Source: Akkermansiaceae bacterium (GTDB lineage Bacteria; Verrucomicrobiota; Verrucomicrobiia; Verrucomicrobiales; Akkermansiaceae). Taken from it: 41,930 bases of DNA. The position numbers and the translations under genes were made by a program. The stretch is taken from NCBI GenBank assembly GCA_024233135.1, contig JACKPZ010000029.1:1-41930 (forward strand), given 5' to 3'. The notes under the pieces were generated by a model that was given only the letters and a program-made list of their open reading frames with translations, did no database searches and was not told the origin of the DNA. Shown piece after piece: positions 32,854 through 41,041 of this stretch; position 1 is the stretch's first letter, and the number at the start of each line of letters is the position of its first letter.

Positions 32854-34331
32854 ATCTGTTCCAACATCTCCGGACCGAACAACTCCGCCACGTCACCCGG
32901 CGGAATTTCCTGCGCGACTGCACCACCGGACTCGGCGGCCTGTGGCTCGCCAGCCAGGGGCTCGCATCCGGCTCCGGCAAGGTGGTGGTCTCCCGCGATC
33001 CATCGCAACCGCTCGGTCCGCTCGCTCCATCGTTCGCGCCGAAGGCGAAACGGGTGATCTATCTGCACATGGTGGGCGCGCCGAGCCAGCTCGAGCTCTT
33101 CGACTACAAACCCTCGCTCGCGCGCTACGACGGCAAGGACTGCCCGCAGGAGTATCTCGAAGGCCAGCGTTTCGCCTTCATCCAGGGCGTGCCGAAAATG
33201 CTCGGCCCGCAGTATGAGTTCAAACAACACGGGCAATCCGGCGCCTGGGTTTCCGACCAGCTTCCCGAGATGGCGAAACATGTCGACAAGATGTGTTTCA
33301 TCAAGTCGATGCAGACCGACCAGTTCAACCACGGCCCGGCGCAGCTCCTGGTGCACACCGGCAACCAGAACCTCGGATATCCATCGATGGGCTCGTGGAT
33401 CACCTGGGGACTCGGCACCGAAAACCAGAACCTGCCCGGTTTCATGGTGCTCATCTCCGGCGGCCGGCTGCCGCGGGTGGGCGCGTCGCTATGGGGCAGC
33501 GGCTTCCTGCCGTCCGTCTATCAGGGAGTGCAGTGCCGTTCCACGGGCGACCCGGTGCTCAACGCCGCCAACCCCGCCGGAGTGGACCGCTCGATCCGCC
33601 GCGCCGCGCTCGACGCGCTGGGCCAGCTCAACCGCAAGACCCACGACGACTTCGGAGACCCCGAGACCATCACCCGCATCGCCCAGTATGAAATGGCCTA
33701 CCGGATGCAGGTCTCGGTGCCCGAGGTGATGAGCATCGACGACGAACCCGCCGAGGTCCATGAGATGTACGGCACCAAGCCGGGCAAGGAGTCCTTCGCC
33801 AACAACTGCCTGCTCGCCCGCCGCCTGGCGGAGAACGGCGTGCGTTTCATCCAGCTCTTCGACTGGGGCTGGGACTCGCATGGATCGAGCAAGTCCGAGG
33901 CGATCAACTTCGGTTTCCGCTCGAAGTGCCGGTCGATCGACAAACCGGTCGCCGCCCTGCTCAGCGACCTCGAACGCCGCGGCATGCTCGAGGACACGCT
34001 CGTCGTCTGGGGCGGCGAGTTCGGCCGCACCCCGATGCAGGAAAACCGCGGCGGCGGCGAGCGCAACGCCTTCGTCGGCCGCGACCACAACCCGAACGCC
34101 TTCACCATCTGGATGGCCGGCGCCGGCGTGAAACCCGGCATCACCTACGGCGCCACCGACGAGATGGGATACCACGTCGCCGAAAACCCCGTCCACGTCC
34201 GCGACCTCCACGCGACGCTCCTCCACCTCTTCGGCTTCGAACACAAACGCCTGACCTTCCCGTTCCAAGGACTTGATCAGAAGCTGACCGGAGTGAAACC
34301 CGCGTCGGTGGTGCGCGGCGTTCTCGCGTGA
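32850..34331 (+). CDS. DUF1501 protein, Tat-exported (copy 2)
   Basis: The product is 493 residues with a twin-arginine signal VTRRNFLRDCTTGLGGLWLA (RR at 17-18) and the same conserved blocks as the copy at 22065-23540: YLHMVGAPSQLELFDYKP, FIKSMQTDQFNHGPAQ, FDWGWDSHG, VWGGEFGRTPMQENRGGG and VRDLHATLLHLFGFEH. The strong block conservation suggests the same fold and site. The metal or catalytic ligands are probably among the conserved Asp/His in these blocks, but the family's chemistry is unproven. Start ATG 32850 overlaps the stop of the DUF1549 partner by four bases. It is followed by 281 bp holding a near-palindromic element and then the convergent rsgA. No intrinsic terminator with a T run was found after it. 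Confidence 0.9.
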   Translation: MNLFQHLRTEQLRHVTRRNFLRDCTTGLGGLWLASQGLASGSGKVVVSRDPSQPLGPLAPSFAPKAKRVIYLHMVGAPSQLELFDYKPSLARYDGKDCPQEYLEGQRFAFIQGVPKMLGPQYEFKQHGQSGAWVSDQLPEMAKHVDKMCFIKSMQTDQFNHGPAQLLVHTGNQNLGYPSMGSWITWGLGTENQNLPGFMVLISGGRLPRVGASLWGSGFLPSVYQGVQCRSTGDPVLNAANPAGVDRSIRRAALDALGQLNRKTHDDFGDPETITRIAQYEMAYRMQVSVPEVMSIDDEPAEVHEMYGTKPGKESFANNCLLARRLAENGVRFIQLFDWGWDSHGSSKSEAINFGFRSKCRSIDKPVAALLSDLERRGMLEDTLVVWGGEFGRTPMQENRGGGERNAFVGRDHNPNAFTIWMAGAGVKPGITYGATDEMGYHVAENPVHVRDLHATLLHLFGFEHKRLTFPFQGLDQKLTGVKPASVVRGVLA

Positions 34332-34473
34332 GCCCACCACCTTCCGGCACTTTCCGAGCTCCGCGCAAAGCATGATCCGCTGATTTCCCGTTTGTAGGCG
34401 ATCTTGGATGCAATGACCCGGCATCTCGGTCGGCTTCAAGCGCTTGCGAGGGTTCCTGGATCGCGGATGTTTC

Positions 34474-34561
34474 GGAGTGCGCCGGCTGCGACGGCGCTTT
34501 CCGGGTGAGGCCGGCCGCACCATGGAAAGCGGCGTGGCGCTATCGCTTCCCACCGCACTCC
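34474..34561. repeat. 88-nt near-palindromic element
   Basis: The ends GGAGTGCG (34474-34481) and CGCACTCC (34554-34561) are perfect inverted repeats. Inside them GGCGCTTTCC (34493-34502) faces GGAAAGCGGC (34524-34533), and the centre GGTG-A-GGCCGGCC-G-CACC (34504-34521) is itself palindromic. The arms differ in length, so the whole folds as an imperfect hairpin. It lies in the 281-bp gap between two convergent genes and codes for nothing recognisable. It resembles a dispersed non-autonomous repeat; whether other copies exist cannot be seen here. Confidence 0.6.
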
Positions 34562-34612
34562 ACACATGCGCCGGTCCTGCGCGCGGACCGCCCGGAGGTC
34601 GGTCCCTGCCTT

Positions 34613-35716
34613 TCACACCTCGCCCCGCTCGTCGCGTTCGAGCTGGATGCGGTCCTCGAGGTTTCGCGCTTTCACGCGGTGTTTGCGTTTTGCCCAGCGT
34701 TCGACGGCCATCTGGCGTTTTTTGGCGCGGCGGCGGAGGGCGGCGATCTCGGTTTCGAGGTTGAGGAAACTCTCGTGGCGGGCGGGATCGAGCGAGCCGG
34801 AATCGACGGCGGCGCGGATGGCGCAGCCGGAGTCGGCGCGGTGGGAGCAATCGGCGAATTTGCACTCGGAGGCGAGTTCCTCGAGATCGCGGAAACTCTC
34901 GCGGAGGGTGGCTTCGTCGGTCCACATCTGGATCTCGCGCATGCCGGGGTTGTCGATGAGCATTCCGCCGCCGGGGAGCGGGACGAGTTCGCGCGAGGTG
35001 GTGGTGTGCCGCCCTTTGCCGGTGACGTCGTTGACCTCGCCGGTCCACTGCCATTCCTCGCCGTAGAGCTGGTTGACGAGGGTGGATTTCCCCACGCCGC
35101 TGGAACCGACGATGCACATGGTGACGCCGGGTTTGAGATAGGTCTTGAGCACCTTGAGCCCCTCGCCTTTCAACGCGGAGGTGACGTGCACGTCGGCCTC
35201 GTCCCAGAGCGCGGCGATCTCGGCGGCGGCCTCCTTGTTCTGCGATTTCGGATAGAGATCGGACTTGTTGACGAGCACGACGGCCTTGGCGCCGCTGCGG
35301 CCGATCAGGGTGAAGTAGCGCTCCATGCGCCGCGGGTTGAAGTCGGCCCCGGCGTCGGTGACCACGGTGACGAGATCGATGTTGGCGCCGATGACCTGGG
35401 CCTGCGCGCTGTTGCCGGGCATCTTGCGGGCGAAGACCGATTTACGCGGGAGCATCGCGCGGATGACGAGGTCGGCGTTTTCCCCGGAGTCCTCGACGGC
35501 CACCCAATCGCCCACGGCGGGCAGGTCGGCGTCGGTTTCCGCCTCGTGCCAGACGCGGCCGGAAAGGACGAGCTCGACCTCATCGCCACCCTCGACGAAG
35601 GCGCCGTAGTTGATGGGCGTCTCGCGGATGAGGCGCGCGGGGACCCAGCCTTTCGCCTGATAGGGGGCGAAAGCGGCCTCGAATCCGGGATTCCATCCGA
35701 GTTCGCGCAGGGTCAT
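34613..35716 (-). CDS. rsgA: Ribosome small-subunit GTPase RsgA
   Basis: This cytoplasmic GTPase helps late maturation of the 30S subunit. The product is 367 residues. An OB-fold (VGDWVAVEDSGENADLVIRA) precedes a circularly permuted GTPase domain, in which NKSD (150-153, G4) comes before the P-loop GSSGVGKS (204-211, G1). TT of GRHTTT (G2) and DNPG (255-258, G3) follow. The C-terminal zinc motif is C285-x4-C290-x-H292-x5-C298. All RsgA elements are present. Start ATG 35716 (MTLRELGWNPGF) is preferred to GTG 35734, which would add six residues. It is divergent from fur, with 89 bp between the starts, and converges on the DUF1501 gene. Confidence 0.93.
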   Translation of the reverse strand: MTLRELGWNPGFEAAFAPYQAKGWVPARLIRETPINYGAFVEGGDEVELVLSGRVWHEAETDADLPAVGDWVAVEDSGENADLVIRAMLPRKSVFARKMPGNSAQAQVIGANIDLVTVVTDAGADFNPRRMERYFTLIGRSGAKAVVLVNKSDLYPKSQNKEAAAEIAALWDEADVHVTSALKGEGLKVLKTYLKPGVTMCIVGSSGVGKSTLVNQLYGEEWQWTGEVNDVTGKGRHTTTSRELVPLPGGGMLIDNPGMREIQMWTDEATLRESFRDLEELASECKFADCSHRADSGCAIRAAVDSGSLDPARHESFLNLETEIAALRRRAKKRQMAVERWAKRKHRVKARNLEDRIQLERDERGEV

Positions 35717-35793
35717 CGGTGACGGAATGTGCACCGGCGCGCCGCGGCTGTCGATGCCCGCGTTTCCGCTTCCCCCGGGTGGCGGGAAACGCG

Positions 35794-35799
35794 TAGCCT
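35794..35799 (+). promoter_or_regulatory. -10-like hexamer adjoining the fur start
   Basis: TAGCCT, 6 nt (CGCGCC) before the ATG at 35806. It is part of the set of start-proximal hexamers; no clear -35 was found. Confidence 0.45.
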
Positions 35800-35805
35800 C
35801 GCGCC

Positions 35806-36303
35806 ATGGACCCGGGCATTCAGGAACGGCTGGACCAATACATCCAGCGGAGGGGCTTGCGCCGCACCGGCCAACGGGAGGTGATCGTCAAGGAGGCGTT
35901 CTCGCGCGACGAGCATTTCACCGCGGAGGATTTGTTCGACCGGGTGCGCCGCCGCAACGCGGACATCTCGCGCGCCACCGTGTACCGGACGCTCGGCCTG
36001 CTGGTGGAGGCCGACCTGCTGCGGCAGATCGACCTCGGCGAGAGCCAGACGACGTACGACCCGAATTTCCACGACAAGCCGTCGCACAACCACCTCGTTT
36101 GCGTCGATTGCGGGCGGGTCGTCGAATTCGAGGACGCGCACATCGACACGCTCAACGAGTGCGTCACGCGCCGCCTCGGGTTTCGCACGGTGCGCCAGAC
36201 GCTCAAGATCGAGGCCACCTGCGAGCAGCTCCGCACCAACGGAAGATGCCCGAATCTGATCGCCTCGCGGCTCAGCGGAAAACGCCTTCGCAAACGCCGC
36301 TGA
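35806..36303 (+). CDS. fur: Fur-family metalloregulator
   Basis: The product is a 165-residue DNA-binding repressor of the Fur family. The N-terminal winged helix includes RRTGQREVIVKEAF and ISRATVYRTLGLL (about 54-66), the recognition region. The dimerisation domain has the metal-site sequence HNHLVCVDCGRVVEFED (H94, H96, C99, C102, E108). The second structural zinc pair, usually C-x2-C near the C-terminus, is here C139 and C148, eight residues apart, so this site is altered or absent. The tail is very basic (LSGKRLRKRR). Whether it senses iron, zinc or peroxide cannot be told; Fur is the best guess because of length and the HNHLVC block. ATG 35806 is supported by TAGCCT six bases upstream. 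It is divergent from rsgA. Confidence 0.85.
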   Translation: MDPGIQERLDQYIQRRGLRRTGQREVIVKEAFSRDEHFTAEDLFDRVRRRNADISRATVYRTLGLLVEADLLRQIDLGESQTTYDPNFHDKPSHNHLVCVDCGRVVEFEDAHIDTLNECVTRRLGFRTVRQTLKIEATCEQLRTNGRCPNLIASRLSGKRLRKRR

Positions 36304-36397
36304 CGGATTTCGCGCCGAAAAAGCGCACTGTATTGATGTAACCATGGGACTCCGTCCGACGTATGGAGTTCACACTGAAACCTGAAAACACCCGACG

Positions 36398-37756
36398 ATG
36401 ATTCCCAGCACGCGCCGCAATTTCCTCAAAACCTCCGCCGCACTGGCCGGCGGAGCGTTCGCCCCGAACCTCCTGCTTGGTGAAGACAAGCCAAGCCGCA
36501 AACTCCAGGTGGCCGCCGTCGGCTGCGGCGGCAAGGGTCTCAGCGACATCACCGAGATCGCCAACGGCAACACCATTTTCGCCCTCTGCGACGTGGACGA
36601 GAAGATGATGCAGGGTGCCGTCCAGCGTTTCCCCGAGGCGAAGCGCTTCTCGGACTACCGCGAGATGTTCGCCCAGATCGCCGACCAGATCGACGTGGTC
36701 ACCGTCTCCACGCCGGACCACATGCATTTCCCGATCGCCGTCGAGGCGATCCGCCACGGCAAGCCGGTGATGGTCCAGAAGCCGCTCTGCAACCGCATCC
36801 AGGAAACCCGGCTGCTTTCCGAATTCGCCGAGCGCAAGGGCGTGCACACCGTGATGGGCAACCAGGGCGCCACCACCGCCGGCACCCGCCTGCTGCGCGA
36901 GTGGATCGAGGCCGGCCTCATCGGCGAGGTCACCGAGGTCCACTACTGGACGAACCGTCCGATCTGGCCGCAGGGCAAGGGGCTCGAGTTTCCCACCCAG
37001 CCGGTGCCGGACACCCTCAACTGGGACGTCTGGCAGGGCACGGTGGCCACCGAACGCGCCTACAGCCCGAAGATCCACCCCTTCGCGTGGCGCGGGTTCT
37101 GGGACTACGGCTGCGGCGCGCTGGGCGACATCGGCTGCCACAGTTTCAATTCGGCGTTCTGGGCGCTCGACCTGCGCGGCGACTTCATCGTCGAGTCGAG
37201 CAAGGTCTCGCCGTTCGATGAAACAACCGCTCCGGTGCGCTCGACGATCGTTTACCGCTTCCCGGAACGCAACGGCCGCCCGCCGGTGCGCGTGATCTGG
37301 CAGGACGGCGTCAAGAACCCCAACGAGGACCCGGATTTCGTCCGCCCGCCCGGCATCCCGGACGATCTGGAACTGCCCGGCGAGTTCGGCCAGGTCTTCG
37401 TCGGCACCGAAGGCGCGATCTACGTGCCGGACGCCTACTGCGGCGGCGCACCCGTGCTCTATCCGGAAGGACTCCGCGAGAAGGCCCGCAAGGTGGAGCG
37501 CAAATACCCGCGCGTGAACGGCGGCCCGACGCAGGAACTCTGCCGCGCGATCCGCGGCGAGGGACCGAAGCCGGTGTCCAATTTCGTCGATCACGCCGGC
37601 CCGCTCACCGAGATGGTGCTGGCCGGAAATCTCGCGGTCCGCGCGGGCAAGAAGATCGACTGGGATTCCGAGGGGATGAAGGTCCGCGGCATGCCGGAAC
37701 TCAATCCCATGCTGTGGCGCCAATACCGCGACGGATGGAAGCCGAAGCTCGCTTGA
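36398..37756 (+). CDS. Gfo/Idh/MocA oxidoreductase, Tat-exported (1)
   Basis: The product is a 452-residue NAD(P)-dependent sugar or inositol dehydrogenase-like protein. A twin-arginine signal STRRNFLKTSAALAGGAFA is followed by a Rossmann domain with AAVGCGGKG and VSTPDHMHFPIAVEA, then the C-terminal alpha/beta domain (GFWDYGCGALGDIGCHSFN). The usual EKP substrate/cofactor motif reads QKP here (VMVQKPLCN), keeping the lysine but changing the glutamate. Members of this family exported by Tat are common in Planctomycetes and Verrucomicrobia; since NAD is not free in the periplasm, the cofactor probably folds in before export. It starts the run that continues to 41763. A leader of more than 60 nt after fur carries a weak dyad (36349-36369). 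Confidence 0.87.
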   Translation: MIPSTRRNFLKTSAALAGGAFAPNLLLGEDKPSRKLQVAAVGCGGKGLSDITEIANGNTIFALCDVDEKMMQGAVQRFPEAKRFSDYREMFAQIADQIDVVTVSTPDHMHFPIAVEAIRHGKPVMVQKPLCNRIQETRLLSEFAERKGVHTVMGNQGATTAGTRLLREWIEAGLIGEVTEVHYWTNRPIWPQGKGLEFPTQPVPDTLNWDVWQGTVATERAYSPKIHPFAWRGFWDYGCGALGDIGCHSFNSAFWALDLRGDFIVESSKVSPFDETTAPVRSTIVYRFPERNGRPPVRVIWQDGVKNPNEDPDFVRPPGIPDDLELPGEFGQVFVGTEGAIYVPDAYCGGAPVLYPEGLREKARKVERKYPRVNGGPTQELCRAIRGEGPKPVSNFVDHAGPLTEMVLAGNLAVRAGKKIDWDSEGMKVRGMPELNPMLWRQYRDGWKPKLA

Positions 37757-37826
37757 ATTCGCGCTCCGCAACGGCGGCGGGCGGTGAAAGATCCGGCCCG
37801 CCGCACCCGTTCCGACGGCACCGAAC

Positions 37827-39101
37827 ATGAGCCACCGCCACCTCACGATCCCCCGCAGGCGATTCCTCGCAACAACGCTCGCGGCGGGCGTGGCACCCCA
37901 GCTTCTCCTCCGCGCCCAGAGCGGCTCCGCCAATGACGAGATCACGATGGGCCTCATCGGCTGCGGCGGCATGGGCAACGGCAACATGAGGAACTTCCTC
38001 GGCATCCAGGGCGTGCGCGTCGTCGCCGTCTGCGATCCCGACAACCGCGCCGCGGCGTCCGCCAAGGACACCGTCGACAAACACTACGGAAACAAGGACT
38101 GCAAGAGCTTCGCCCGCCACACCGATCTGCTCGCGCTGCCGTCTCTCGATACCGTCATCATCGCCACGCCGGACCACTGCCACGCGATGGTCGGCATCGA
38201 TGCCGCGGAGGCCGGCAAGGACATCTACGGTGAGAAACCCTTCACCTGGGGGCTCGCCGAGGGACGCAAGCTCGCCGACGCCGTTTCCCGCAACAAGCGC
38301 GTCTGGCAGACCGGTTCGTGGCAACGCTCGGGCGGCGAGTTCCGCCGCTTCAAGGCGCTCATCGAAAACCACACGCTCGGCAAGCTCACACGCTTCGAAT
38401 GCGGCACGCCGTCCGGCATGAACATCCAACACAAGATGAGCAAGGAGGAGGTCGAGAAACAGACCGGCCACCCGCCGGAACATCTCGACTGGAACACGTG
38501 GTGCGGCCCGGTGAAAGACTGCGCCTATCAGCCGCTGCTCCATCCGTGGGATTGGCGCTGGCATGAGAATTTCGGCGGCGGCCAATTGCTCGACTGGGTG
38601 GGCCACCATGTGGACATCGCCTTGTGGACTCTGGGCCTCGAGAAAACCGGCCCGGTGAAGGTCGAAGGCAGCGGCGAGAAGGGCGACCACTACTTTTTCA
38701 ACTCCTATGTCAAATACGCCTATCAGAATACGTTCGCCGACGGCCGCGTCATCGAGGTCCGCAGTGACTTCGGCGGCACCAAGTTCACCGGCGAGAACGG
38801 CTGGATCCACGTCGACCGCGGCAGGCTCGATGCATCGGACCGCGAATTGCTCCGCAACCTGCCGGAAGGCTTCGACACCAAGCCGCCCAGCCACTGGCAG
38901 AACTTCATCCACTGCGTCCGCTCGCGCGCAACCCCGGTTTCGCACGCCGAAGGGGCGCACCGGGCCGCATCGATCGGCCAGCTCGCGCTCGTCGCGATGG
39001 ACACGAAACAGCCGGTCCGGTGGAACCCGGAGACCGAAAGCGTGATCGACAACGCCGAACAAGCCGCACACCCGCGGCTCGGCTCGAGGCTGGCCTCGTG
39101 A
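37827..39101 (+). CDS. Gfo/Idh/MocA oxidoreductase, Tat-exported (2)
   Basis: The product is 424 residues with signal TIPRRRFLATTLAAGVAPQLL, dinucleotide site GLIGCGGMGNGN, IIATPDHCHAMVGIDA, and an intact EKP motif (DIYGEKPFTWG). The C-terminal domain has LDWNTWCGPVKDCAYQP and GGGQLLDWVGHHVDIALW, where the histidine pair is typical of the catalytic region. The reaction is presumably oxidation or reduction of a sugar hydroxyl; the substrate is unknown. It follows the first family member after 70 bp and precedes the DoxX-like gene by 31 bp, on one strand. The sequences of the three family members in this cluster diverge widely, so they are probably separate activities rather than recent duplicates. 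Confidence 0.87.
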   Translation: MSHRHLTIPRRRFLATTLAAGVAPQLLLRAQSGSANDEITMGLIGCGGMGNGNMRNFLGIQGVRVVAVCDPDNRAAASAKDTVDKHYGNKDCKSFARHTDLLALPSLDTVIIATPDHCHAMVGIDAAEAGKDIYGEKPFTWGLAEGRKLADAVSRNKRVWQTGSWQRSGGEFRRFKALIENHTLGKLTRFECGTPSGMNIQHKMSKEEVEKQTGHPPEHLDWNTWCGPVKDCAYQPLLHPWDWRWHENFGGGQLLDWVGHHVDIALWTLGLEKTGPVKVEGSGEKGDHYFFNSYVKYAYQNTFADGRVIEVRSDFGGTKFTGENGWIHVDRGRLDASDRELLRNLPEGFDTKPPSHWQNFIHCVRSRATPVSHAEGAHRAASIGQLALVAMDTKQPVRWNPETESVIDNAEQAAHPRLGSRLAS

Positions 39102-39132
39102 GCCCGCATTTTCAACCGCATCCAACGCACTT

Positions 39133-39669
39133 ATGTCCGACACAGCCAACGACGCCGCATCCGGCACCACACCCAAACTCGCATTCGTTTACAGCGCCCT
39201 GCTCCTCCGCCTCTGGCTCGCCGTCCGCGCGATCCAGACCGGCGTCGAGAAATTCTCCGGAACCGCCAAGGTGGACGGCCAGGCCGTACAGGTGGATGGC
39301 GTCGCCAACACCGAAGGACTCACCACCGTGGCCACTTCGAAAGCGTATGCCCTCGCGAACTACCACGGCGTGCCGGAAGCGCTGATGAAGAAGTTCCAGG
39401 AGGAACCCCTGATGCTCAAGTTCGCCCTGCCGCTTTATGACAAGCTGCTCGGCCCGGCACTGCTGATCCTCGGCCTGACCATCCTGCTCGGGGTCGCCTA
39501 CCGGACCTCGTTGTTTCTCCTCGGACTTCTCTACATCAGCCTCACCTGGGGGCTCATCCTCATCAACCAGAGCGATGGCGTGGCCTGGCTCGGGACACAC
39601 ATGCTTCTCATCGTGGGCGCGCTCGTCCTTGCGGAGCACAACCGCCTCGCCATCATGAAGAAATGGTAA
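39133..39669 (+). CDS. DoxX-like membrane protein
   Basis: The product is 178 residues with about four hydrophobic spans: LLLRLWLAVRAIQTGVEKF at residues 20-38, LLGPALLILGLTILLGVAY, SLFLLGLLYISLTWGLIL and THMLLIVGALVLAEHNRL. A roughly 60-residue soluble loop lies between the first two. The layout and the G-x-x-K-F phrase after the first span resemble DoxX/DoxD proteins, which are membrane parts of redox complexes such as thiosulfate:quinone oxidoreductase. Placed between two exported Gfo/Idh/MocA genes (31 bp after one, 4 bp before the next), it could pass their electrons to the quinone pool; this is inference from context. No signal peptide is separate from the first span. Confidence 0.65.
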   Translation: MSDTANDAASGTTPKLAFVYSALLLRLWLAVRAIQTGVEKFSGTAKVDGQAVQVDGVANTEGLTTVATSKAYALANYHGVPEALMKKFQEEPLMLKFALPLYDKLLGPALLILGLTILLGVAYRTSLFLLGLLYISLTWGLILINQSDGVAWLGTHMLLIVGALVLAEHNRLAIMKKW

Positions 39670-39673
39670 GTTC

Positions 39674-41041
39674 ATGAACCCGAATCCTTCTCTCTACAGC
39701 CGCCGCGGCTTCCTATCGACCTCGCTCGGCACCGCGGGTGCCGGCCTGGTGCTCGCCGCGCCCAACATCCTGCGCGCCGCGGAGACCGGCGGCTCCGATG
39801 CCATTCACGTCGCCCTCGTCGGTTTCGGCAAGCAGGGCGAGGTGCTCTTCAACTGCCTGAAGAACATCCCCGGCCTGCGCTTCCAGGCGGTGTGCGACAT
39901 CTCAAAGAACAGCATCAACAAATTCCGCTCGCAGAGCCGCGGCATGGCCAACGCCGAGGGCGCGAAATTTTACGAGGACATCGACGACATGCTCTCCAAG
40001 GAGCAGGGACTCGACGCCGCCGTGATCGCCACCCCCGATTTCTGGCACTCGCCGCACACCGTGAGATGTCTCGAAGCCGGGCTTCACGTCTATTGCGAGA
40101 AGATGATGTCCAACACCATCGACGGAGCCCGAGCGATGGTCCATGCGATGGAGAAAACCGGCAAACTCTGCCAGATCGGCCACCAGCGTCGTTCGAATCC
40201 GCGTTATCTCTTCACCTACAACCGCCTCATCAACGGCGAGAAGATCTGCGGCCAGATCGTCAACGTCAACGGCCAGTGGAACCGCTCGCTGGGAGCCTCC
40301 CAGGACATCGGCGGAGCGAAACTCGCGAAATCCATCATCGTCCCGGACGACGTGCTCAAGCGCTACGGCTTCAAGGACATGCACCAGTATCTCAACTGGC
40401 GCGTTTACCGCGACCTCTCCGGCGGTCCGATCTCCGACCTCGGCGCGCACCAGATCGACATCTTCAACTGGTTCCTCGGCACCACGCCCAAGCGTGTCTA
40501 TGCCACCGGCGGAAACTCGTATTTCAAGAACCGCGAGCACTTCGACAACGTGATGTGCCTGTTCGACTACGACACCCCGCAGGGCGAGGTGCGCGCGTTC
40601 TATCAGGTGCTCACCACCACCAGCTACGGCCTCGGTTTCTACGAAAGCTTCATGGGCACCGAGGCATCCATCCGGATCTCGGAGATCGCCTCCACCTCGG
40701 CGATCTACCGCGAGAGCGGCGATCACGTCCCGGAATGGGACAGCCTGGTGGAGCGTGGGTTCCTCGTCAAAAAACCCGCGCCGCCGAAGCCGGAATCCTC
40801 CGAAGGCGCGGTGGCCGCGTATGAATCCGCCGCGCCGGACGTATACGAACTCCCCGGCAGCTTCGCCAAACCCGCCCACCAGCCGCATTTGGAAAACTTC
40901 TTTGCGGCGGTCCGCGGAGAAGCCACCCTCAATTGCGACGCGCGCCACGCCTTCGAAAGCGAGGCGCCGATCTTCTGGGTGAACCCCTCCGCCCTCAGCC
41001 ACCAACCGATCGAACTCACCTCCGAACACCTCTCCGTATGA
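39674..41041 (+). CDS. Gfo/Idh/MocA oxidoreductase, Tat-exported (3)
   Basis: The product is 455 residues. The signal is LYSRRGFLSTSLGTAGAGLV; the Rossmann site is VALVGFGKQGE and VIATPDFWHSPHTVRCL follows. The EKP motif is changed to EKM (HVYCEKMMSNTIDG), keeping Glu and Lys. The C-terminal domain has YLNWRVYRDLSGGPISDL and GAHQIDIFNWFLG. A sugar-derivative substrate is likely but not identifiable. The ATG lies 4 nt after the DoxX-like stop, and its own stop overlaps the next ATG (ATGA at 41038-41041), so these three genes are very tightly coupled. That argues for a common task with the membrane protein and the lipoprotein on either side. Confidence 0.87.
   Translation: MNPNPSLYSRRGFLSTSLGTAGAGLVLAAPNILRAAETGGSDAIHVALVGFGKQGEVLFNCLKNIPGLRFQAVCDISKNSINKFRSQSRGMANAEGAKFYEDIDDMLSKEQGLDAAVIATPDFWHSPHTVRCLEAGLHVYCEKMMSNTIDGARAMVHAMEKTGKLCQIGHQRRSNPRYLFTYNRLINGEKICGQIVNVNGQWNRSLGASQDIGGAKLAKSIIVPDDVLKRYGFKDMHQYLNWRVYRDLSGGPISDLGAHQIDIFNWFLGTTPKRVYATGGNSYFKNREHFDNVMCLFDYDTPQGEVRAFYQVLTTTSYGLGFYESFMGTEASIRISEIASTSAIYRESGDHVPEWDSLVERGFLVKKPAPPKPESSEGAVAAYESAAPDVYELPGSFAKPAHQPHLENFFAAVRGEATLNCDARHAFESEAPIFWVNPSALSHQPIELTSEHLSV

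Noticed and set aside
36349..36369. ACTCCGT/ATGGAGT dyad before the first Gfo/Idh/MocA gene as an operator
   Set aside because: Only seven pairs including a wobble, 28 nt from the start; too weak to claim without comparison.
36304..36397. Possible riboswitch or leader RNA before the oxidoreductase cluster
   Set aside because: Ninety-four bases with no recognisable aptamer core or terminator/antiterminator pair.
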